In this document: in pieces, positions 59,728-64,000 of the stretch
Layout: each line of letters opens with the position of its first letter
Numbering within the stretch: the first letter of the stretch is position 1
Source of the DNA: Variovorax sp. N23
Lineage (GTDB): Bacteria; Pseudomonadota; Gammaproteobacteria; Burkholderiales; Burkholderiaceae_C
Direction of reading: 5' to 3'
DNA length: 64,000 nucleotides
Assembly: GCF_025486315.1 (NCBI RefSeq)
Contig: NZ_JAOOPY010000008.1
Location: forward strand, 158,038 to 222,037
Notes under the pieces: model-generated
What the model was told of the DNA's origin: nothing
What the model saw: the letters and a program-made list of their open reading frames with translations, nothing else
Database searches by the model: none
Program-made: the position numbers and the translations under genes

Positions 59728-59931
59728 ATGGTCAAGCGCACTGCCACCAAAACGCCGTTGTTGTCGACAGGAAGCGCTGAGGAGTTCGCTCGGGCGCACG
59801 CCCGACTGGAAGCGCTGGTCGAGCCTGGAGCACGAGACCCACGAACCTTGTTCTTGATAGCACCGGACCTAGTGCGCGCTTGCAAAGTCACATTCCCGCC
59901 ACATGCGTTCGGCAAACCCGAGGACTGGTAA
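59728..59931 (+). CDS. Small hypothetical protein
   Basis: A 67-residue protein starting MVKRTATKTPLLSTG with an acidic/hydrophobic helical middle (EEFARAHARLEALVEPGA) and a Trp at the end. An in-frame ATG 54 bases upstream would overlap the regulator's ribosome-binding region and is less likely. No motif recognised. It is transcribed divergently from the XRE gene and toward the HAD gene. Confidence 0.4.
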   Translation: MVKRTATKTPLLSTGSAEEFARAHARLEALVEPGARDPRTLFLIAPDLVRACKVTFPPHAFGKPEDW

Positions 59932-59980
59932 CCAGGCTGCGGCTGCCCGCCTCCAGTCTGCGCCTTCCGAAACTCATGCG

Positions 59981-60586
59981 ATGGCCATTAGAAAGCGCTC
60001 TTCCTCTCCGAGTACCCTCCGGCGGCCGGTGTGCTTTTTGGACATCGATGATGTCCTGTGCCTGAACGCACCGTACGGCGGCTACGACGCGGCCGCTGCG
60101 CTAGCAGCAGAACGACCCACGAAACGCAGCGCTGCGGTCGCCACATCGGCCAACATTTGGGACAGCCTCTTCGAGGCTGCAGCATGTGGGCACCTGCGAC
60201 GAATCAACGATGAGTTTTGCCCTCTCTACGTGCTGACAACGTCCTGGTGGCAGGCCCTGGGCGAAAAAAGGCTCCGCGAGGCTCTCGCCCGAGGCGGGCT
60301 TCAGTGGGTTGTCGACAGTCTCCACCCCGACGCTGCGACACCGAAAATCCGGGGTCGAACCAATCGCCGTGCCGAAATCCAAGCCTGGCTCGCGGCCCAT
60401 CCCGAATTTGCAAACAGGTTCGTCGTCATCGACGATGAACTCTCAGGTACTGGTCTTGACCTCGAACTGCAGAGCGAGCACGGGCCATTCATCGTCCTGT
60501 GCAAAGAGTCCCGCGGGCTGAGAGAAGCGGAGTACCTCCGGCTCCGCGCGGCTTGCTTGCTACGCATGGAAGCGGGGGTCGCGTGA
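59981..60586 (+). CDS. HAD-family protein resembling the Swiss-Army-Knife RNA-repair HAD domain
   Basis: A 201-residue HAD-like protein: motif I is FLDIDDVLCLN, motif II is VLTTSWW and motif IV is VVIDDELSG. The compact cap-less layout and the LTTSWW and VIDDE pattern resemble HAD_SAK_2, a domain linked to multi-domain RNA-repair proteins. Stand-alone copies occur in accessory regions. The ATG starts MAIRKRSSSPS. Substrate unknown. Confidence 0.65.
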   Translation: MAIRKRSSSPSTLRRPVCFLDIDDVLCLNAPYGGYDAAAALAAERPTKRSAAVATSANIWDSLFEAAACGHLRRINDEFCPLYVLTTSWWQALGEKRLREALARGGLQWVVDSLHPDAATPKIRGRTNRRAEIQAWLAAHPEFANRFVVIDDELSGTGLDLELQSEHGPFIVLCKESRGLREAEYLRLRAACLLRMEAGVA

Positions 60587-60745
60587 GGAGCGCTCGCGAA
60601 CAACTGTTAGAGCACCTCACGTCGACTCAGACTGCCAACTGCCGATTCTTGCGGTCAGCAACTATCTCGTCTAGCGACTTCGCACGGCGGCTTACCACGT
60701 CCATCTAATTGAGCGTGACGACTGTTGGGAATTCATGAGCGCTCA

Positions 60746-60770
60746 GAAAAGCTCAAGTTTCATTTTGAGC
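60746..60770 (-). terminator. Terminator overlapping the end of the HEPN-like gene
   Basis: On the minus strand GCTCAA and TTGAGC form a six-base stem with an eight-base loop and are followed by TTTTC. The gene's stop codon lies inside the loop. The 170-base gap to the HAD gene holds nothing else. Confidence 0.6.
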
Positions 60771-61725
60771 CCTGCCTGTCCAACAGCAAATCCGACTGAG
60801 AGGCCCAAACATCCATCTCGGCCGCGAGCTGATACCAGTATTCATTCAGCGCAGCCAAGTTCTCCGTTGTTACCCATGGTTGGTCAAGCCCTGCAAGTAC
60901 ATCAAACTGTGGGGTCGCCACGACTGAGCCCATCACGGTATCAAAGAAGAATGAGCCAGCGATAAAGTTTGCCAGTTTGACCAGTTGTTGCAGTGCCTGG
61001 TCGACTTCATCGTAGGTCGCAGTAGGCGCCGGCGCCGCCGAGGCGGCGAACCTCTCTGCATGGGCAAATCTTTTGTCTGCCATGGTGCAGACCTTCTTGA
61101 TTGCTGGATGGCGTAGCGCCTCCTTCAGCTCTTCGACAACCTTCATTGGAAGCTTGTCCGTTCGCCTTCGGCGCACCGTCTTGCCGTGCAGCTTGTCGAA
61201 GCCGTCGTGCACAAGCTCTGACATGGCCCATCCTCCGGGACCACTGTTCGGAAGGTATCGAGCTGAGGTGCGCTCGGAGGGGGATAGGTTCTCGTAATAC
61301 CGAGCCTTTGCGGCCTCTGTGTCGAACGGCAATCCATCGTGACAAACGAAGAACTCACGCGTGAGGAGCTCGGGTCTCTTCTCGACCCTGACCAGGACAT
61401 TCCAGAGGGAATCAGCCCGGGAGTCGGTATCGACCAAGCGGCGAATCCCTAGTGCCATCAGGTGAGCGTACCCAGCCGTGACCAACTCCCACATGGCCCC
61501 GCTCACTGGGCGACTGGGTTCGAGACGGCGCGCTTCGTTCATCGTTCGGAAGACCGCCGTGTGCCACGTGAGGTCATGGATTTGATTCATCACCGACGTG
61601 TCTGAGTCACCGCGGAGTGACTCTAGGCATTCGGTGCGAAAGCGCCGGTATTCCTCCAGCGCGCGATGCCGGACAGAGGGCACATCACAGGAGGGCACGG
61701 GATACTCGTACGTGGGGACTGTCAT
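60760..61725 (-). CDS. HEPN/AbiU2-like helical protein, hypothetical
   Basis: A 321-residue mainly helical protein. Segments VMNQIHDLTWHTAVFRTMNE and LMALGIRRLVDTDSRADSLW and the later MADKRFAHAERFA resemble AbiU2-type HEPN proteins of accessory and defence loci. The usual catalytic R-x4-6-H is not clearly formed (the residues five to seven before His are Asp, Ala and Met), so RNase activity is doubtful. The start abuts the transposase frame on the other strand. Function inferred from fold likeness only. Confidence 0.55.
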   Translation of the reverse strand: MTVPTYEYPVPSCDVPSVRHRALEEYRRFRTECLESLRGDSDTSVMNQIHDLTWHTAVFRTMNEARRLEPSRPVSGAMWELVTAGYAHLMALGIRRLVDTDSRADSLWNVLVRVEKRPELLTREFFVCHDGLPFDTEAAKARYYENLSPSERTSARYLPNSGPGGWAMSELVHDGFDKLHGKTVRRRRTDKLPMKVVEELKEALRHPAIKKVCTMADKRFAHAERFAASAAPAPTATYDEVDQALQQLVKLANFIAGSFFFDTVMGSVVATPQFDVLAGLDQPWVTTENLAALNEYWYQLAAEMDVWASQSDLLLDRQGSK

Positions 61726-63152
61726 GCCGTATTGCCTCCATCACCGAGCACTGCAATACCAAGGCTCACGAAGAAGAGCTACTCACGGCCGACCGGAATA
61801 TCAGCCGCAAGTATGTTTTGAAGGTTCTCTTTACACACTTGAGTTCGGATGATGAATTGCTTCGAATACTCCCTCATTTGCGCGCCGCTAAGAAGGCCGT
61901 TGCAAAGAATGCAATTCGCGTGCATGGATTCCTGCAAAGAGTTGAGCAAGATGCCCTTCACCTGCCATTCCGCGTTCAAACCCTGGCAGGTGAATTGCGC
62001 GACATCTGGTTGGTCCACGCCATCGATGTCGCAACCAGTCTGGTAGTGGGATGGGCGCTCTCGGTCGGGCCCCCAACGACTGCAGTTAGTCTCGCCTGCG
62101 TTGAGAGCATTTTGTACTCAAAGAAAGCGCGACTTTCCGCCATGGACGTGCACTTTGATGCTGACCCTTACGGCGCGCCGACTTGCCTCGTTTTTGACAA
62201 CGGCTCGGAGGCCAAGAACGAACGTATCTCAAGCCTGACCAGCCTCGGGATTGAAGTCAGTTATTGCAAGTCTCACCATCCGCATCACAAGCCATTCATA
62301 GAGCGGCTGAATCGCGCCCTCAAAGAGGCGCTCGAGACACTGCCAGGTTGCACACGCATGGACGGGAAGGATGGACGTCGCGACCCCACCGCACTGGGTG
62401 ACCGACTGATGTCGATGGAAGAACTCGAGCGCTGGATTGCTCGCTTTTACTACGAGGATTGGGCGAACAGGCCGCTGGACCGGCTGGTTCGGGCCGACTT
62501 CGCCGAGGCAAGTGACCTGGGCGCCACGCCCCTTGCTCGCTTTCTGCGAATGGAGCGGGATGGTGCCGCCATGCCCATGCCGCCCAATCTGGACGATTGG
62601 CGCAGGGTGAAGTTCACTTCAGAGAAGCGGACCCTCGCACGCACTACCGGCATCACGGTGGAGTCCTTCCACTTCCGCGGCCAAAACCTCGACAGGCTTA
62701 TCAATCGATTCGGGGAGACAGAGGTCGAAGTGTTCGTGGACCCGGATGACTTTCGGACGGTATATGTAGTCAACGGCGAGGAGTTGGTTCCCCTCGTCAA
62801 CGCTGACGTGGACGAGGGGACCCCCGTTCTATCCTTCTCTGCGGCCAAAGCTAAGGAGAAGGCAGCCAAGGAGGTTGCTAAGGCGGCAGGTTCTGTTATC
62901 CGAGAGAGGTTTCGCAAAGACATCTTTGCAGCCAGCTTGGAAGCCCCTCTCCGGGCGGCTAAGCGCAATAGCACCTCTGCGTCGAAAAGCGTTCGCAATG
63001 AAACGAAGCATTTGCAGGCTGTCGAGCAGGCGCGCCAACGGCCATTGGCGGCAGAGGCCGTGGCTGATGAAGCGTCTGTCACGAGTGACTTTTCGCTCGA
63101 ACAGTTCGACGCACTTCCCATCATTGACCGCAGGACTGGCGAGGCACTATGA
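61617..63152 (+). CDS. TniA/TnsB-like DDE transposase, N-terminally truncated
   Basis: The frame covers the rve catalytic core and Mu-C barrel of a TniA/TnsB-type transposase. Counting from the first in-frame GTG, the DDE residues are Asp112 (RVEQDALH), Asp194 (LVFDNGSE) and Glu229 (PFIERLNR), with the classic 35-residue Asp-Glu spacing. A Lys/Ala-rich tail follows. Intact relatives have roughly 200 more residues of helix-turn-helix domains before Asp1; here the HEPN-like gene begins in that place, so the N-terminus is missing and the true start is unclear (conserved sequence starts near 61800). The tniB gene overlaps its stop by four bases. Confidence 0.75.
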   Translation: MTLGIRCESAGIPPARDAGQRAHHRRARDTRTWGLSCRIASITEHCNTKAHEEELLTADRNISRKYVLKVLFTHLSSDDELLRILPHLRAAKKAVAKNAIRVHGFLQRVEQDALHLPFRVQTLAGELRDIWLVHAIDVATSLVVGWALSVGPPTTAVSLACVESILYSKKARLSAMDVHFDADPYGAPTCLVFDNGSEAKNERISSLTSLGIEVSYCKSHHPHHKPFIERLNRALKEALETLPGCTRMDGKDGRRDPTALGDRLMSMEELERWIARFYYEDWANRPLDRLVRADFAEASDLGATPLARFLRMERDGAAMPMPPNLDDWRRVKFTSEKRTLARTTGITVESFHFRGQNLDRLINRFGETEVEVFVDPDDFRTVYVVNGEELVPLVNADVDEGTPVLSFSAAKAKEKAAKEVAKAAGSVIRERFRKDIFAASLEAPLRAAKRNSTSASKSVRNETKHLQAVEQARQRPLAAEAVADEASVTSDFSLEQFDALPIIDRRTGEAL

Positions 63153-63934
63153 CAAGGAACGTCATGTTCGGCGTGCGCCGAGTCATTGAGAGCTGCGAGA
63201 TTCCACACGCAGAGTTCGCCAATCACTATCAGGCTCTTAAACGCCGAATCGATGACGCTTTGGCGGGTCACCCTGCGGCATCCGAGTGGGTCATCGGGCC
63301 CTCGCGTGTAGGCAAGAGCATGCTCATCAACAATCTGGCCAGAGACTATCCAGAGCTTAAAGTTGACGGCGTTCGGCGTATTCCGGTACTCGTGGTACCA
63401 ATCCCTAGCCCAGTTTCCCCAAAGGAAATGCCTAAAAGCGTACTGGCAGCCCTGGGCATGCCAACCGTACGCGGCAACAGCGGTGACCTTTTCGCGAAGA
63501 TGGAAAAGCTTCTCAGATTGGCTGGCACTAAGGTCATCCTATTTGAGGAAGCTAGTCACATCGTCGAGGTGGGGGCCAAGATGCCTCCGCGCGCGGCGGG
63601 CGATTGGTTCAAGCAACTTATAGACCGTGTAGGCCTGACCGTCATCTTGTTTGGCGTACCGCACCTGGAGAAGCTGTACCAAAGCAACGAGCAACTGCGC
63701 AAGCGTTCACAGGCCCGCCGCGAGTTCCGACCTTACGACTGCATGGACCCGGCGCAGTACAAGTCTTTTGGCGCGTGCGTCAAGACTTATGCGGACGAGT
63801 TCGAGAAGGCTGGGTTGCAGTTTGGCTTGCCAATTCCTCAGCTGGTCAAGCACTGCTATCTGCTCTCCGGAGGGCTTGTGGGTGTGGTTAGCGCCTTTAT
63901 GAATCGACTTGCCTACGACCTAGCAGGCTGCTGA
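63149..63934 (+). CDS. TniB/TnsC-like transposition ATPase, C-terminally short
   Basis: A 261-residue AAA+ ATPase with Walker A GPSRVGKS (residues 50-57). The Walker B position reads VILFEEASH, with Glu-Glu where family members have Asp-Glu. The segment VILFGVPHLEKLYQSNEQLRKRSQARREF matches the sensor region of TniB. Compared with the about 300-residue Tn5053 protein, some 40 C-terminal residues are missing after LVGVVSAFMNRLAYDL. ATGA overlap with the transposase shows an operon. Confidence 0.75.
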   Translation: MTRNVMFGVRRVIESCEIPHAEFANHYQALKRRIDDALAGHPAASEWVIGPSRVGKSMLINNLARDYPELKVDGVRRIPVLVVPIPSPVSPKEMPKSVLAALGMPTVRGNSGDLFAKMEKLLRLAGTKVILFEEASHIVEVGAKMPPRAAGDWFKQLIDRVGLTVILFGVPHLEKLYQSNEQLRKRSQARREFRPYDCMDPAQYKSFGACVKTYADEFEKAGLQFGLPIPQLVKHCYLLSGGLVGVVSAFMNRLAYDLAGC

Positions 63935-64000
63935 AATACTCCCCCTGCGGACGAGCCCGTTCCTTCGCCGAGGGCTGCTTTTCACATGGCGAGCTGCGGG
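63920..64000. other. Possible insertion-sequence end truncating tniB
   Basis: The tniB frame stops just inside GGCTGCTGAAATACTCCC. A start of the GGCTG(C/T)TGAAA kind is common at the ends of several IS families, so an IS may begin here and have cut off the tniB tail. Only about 70 bases are visible, so the family cannot be named. Confidence 0.3.

Noticed and set aside
60588..60744. Two copies of GAGCGCTC flanking the gap before the HEPN-like gene
   Set aside because: Eight-base palindrome with no further similarity around the copies; probably chance.

Overview
The window is about 58 kb of dense, GC-rich core chromosome from a betaproteobacterium, followed by about 5.7 kb of lower-GC accessory DNA. 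Gene content and order (rpmH-rnpA-yidD-yidC-mnmE diverging from dnaA-dnaN-gyrB, metX-metW, a SAM-II riboswitch, bactofilin, Liv-type ABC operons) suggest Burkholderiales, most likely Comamonadaceae close to Variovorax. The genus is inferred from gene style, not from a search. No rRNA, tRNA or CRISPR array was seen.

Layout. 0-5 kb: the 3' end of speD, a MurU-like nucleotidyltransferase, a large beta-propeller lipoprotein and aminopeptidase P. 5-12.7 kb: one long minus-strand operon (SPFH protein, DUF4178 zinc-ribbon protein, DUF350, membrane-fused spermidine synthase, FAD oxidoreductase, saccharopine-dehydrogenase-like protein, DoxX-like, DUF2269); this is the most interesting intact core system. 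12.8-20 kb: a Liv-type ABC transporter with an acyl-CoA ligase and a GntR regulator. 20-24 kb: malic enzyme MaeB, then a secreted RNase Sa-like ribonuclease overlapping a barstar inhibitor gene. 24-30.8 kb: outer-membrane and cell-wall genes (rsmA, surA, lptD, with divergent amgK and rsmE). 30.8-42 kb: peptidases, a YidB-like protein, an MFS transporter, DUF72, bactofilin, a voltage-gated ion channel, yigZ, metW-metX under a SAM-II riboswitch, a GDT1-type Mn exporter under a yybP-ykoY riboswitch, and a glycine-rich RRM protein. 42-47 kb: SDR, lptC, kdsC, kdsD and a KefB-type antiporter. 47-58 kb: a zinc-ribbon protein, a cyclic-nucleotide-binding protein, mnmE, yidC, yidD, rnpA, rpmH, the probable origin, dnaA, dnaN and gyrB.

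The 58.25-64 kb region begins at the gyrB stop codon and differs in base composition and gene type. It holds a CxxC/CxxC protein, an XRE regulator, a small protein, a HAD protein resembling the Swiss-Army-Knife RNA-repair HAD family, a HEPN-like helical protein, and a TniA/TniB (Tn7/Tn5053-like) transposition pair. The pair looks damaged: the transposase lacks its N-terminal DNA-binding part and the ATPase lacks its C-terminus at the window edge. The region reads as a decayed mobile or defence island anchored at the 3' end of gyrB.

Shared pathways: murU and amgK are two steps of cell-wall sugar recycling; kdsD, kdsC, lptC, lptD and surA serve LPS synthesis and outer-membrane assembly; metX and metW form the methionine branch; the speE-like operon and speD are polyamine-related.
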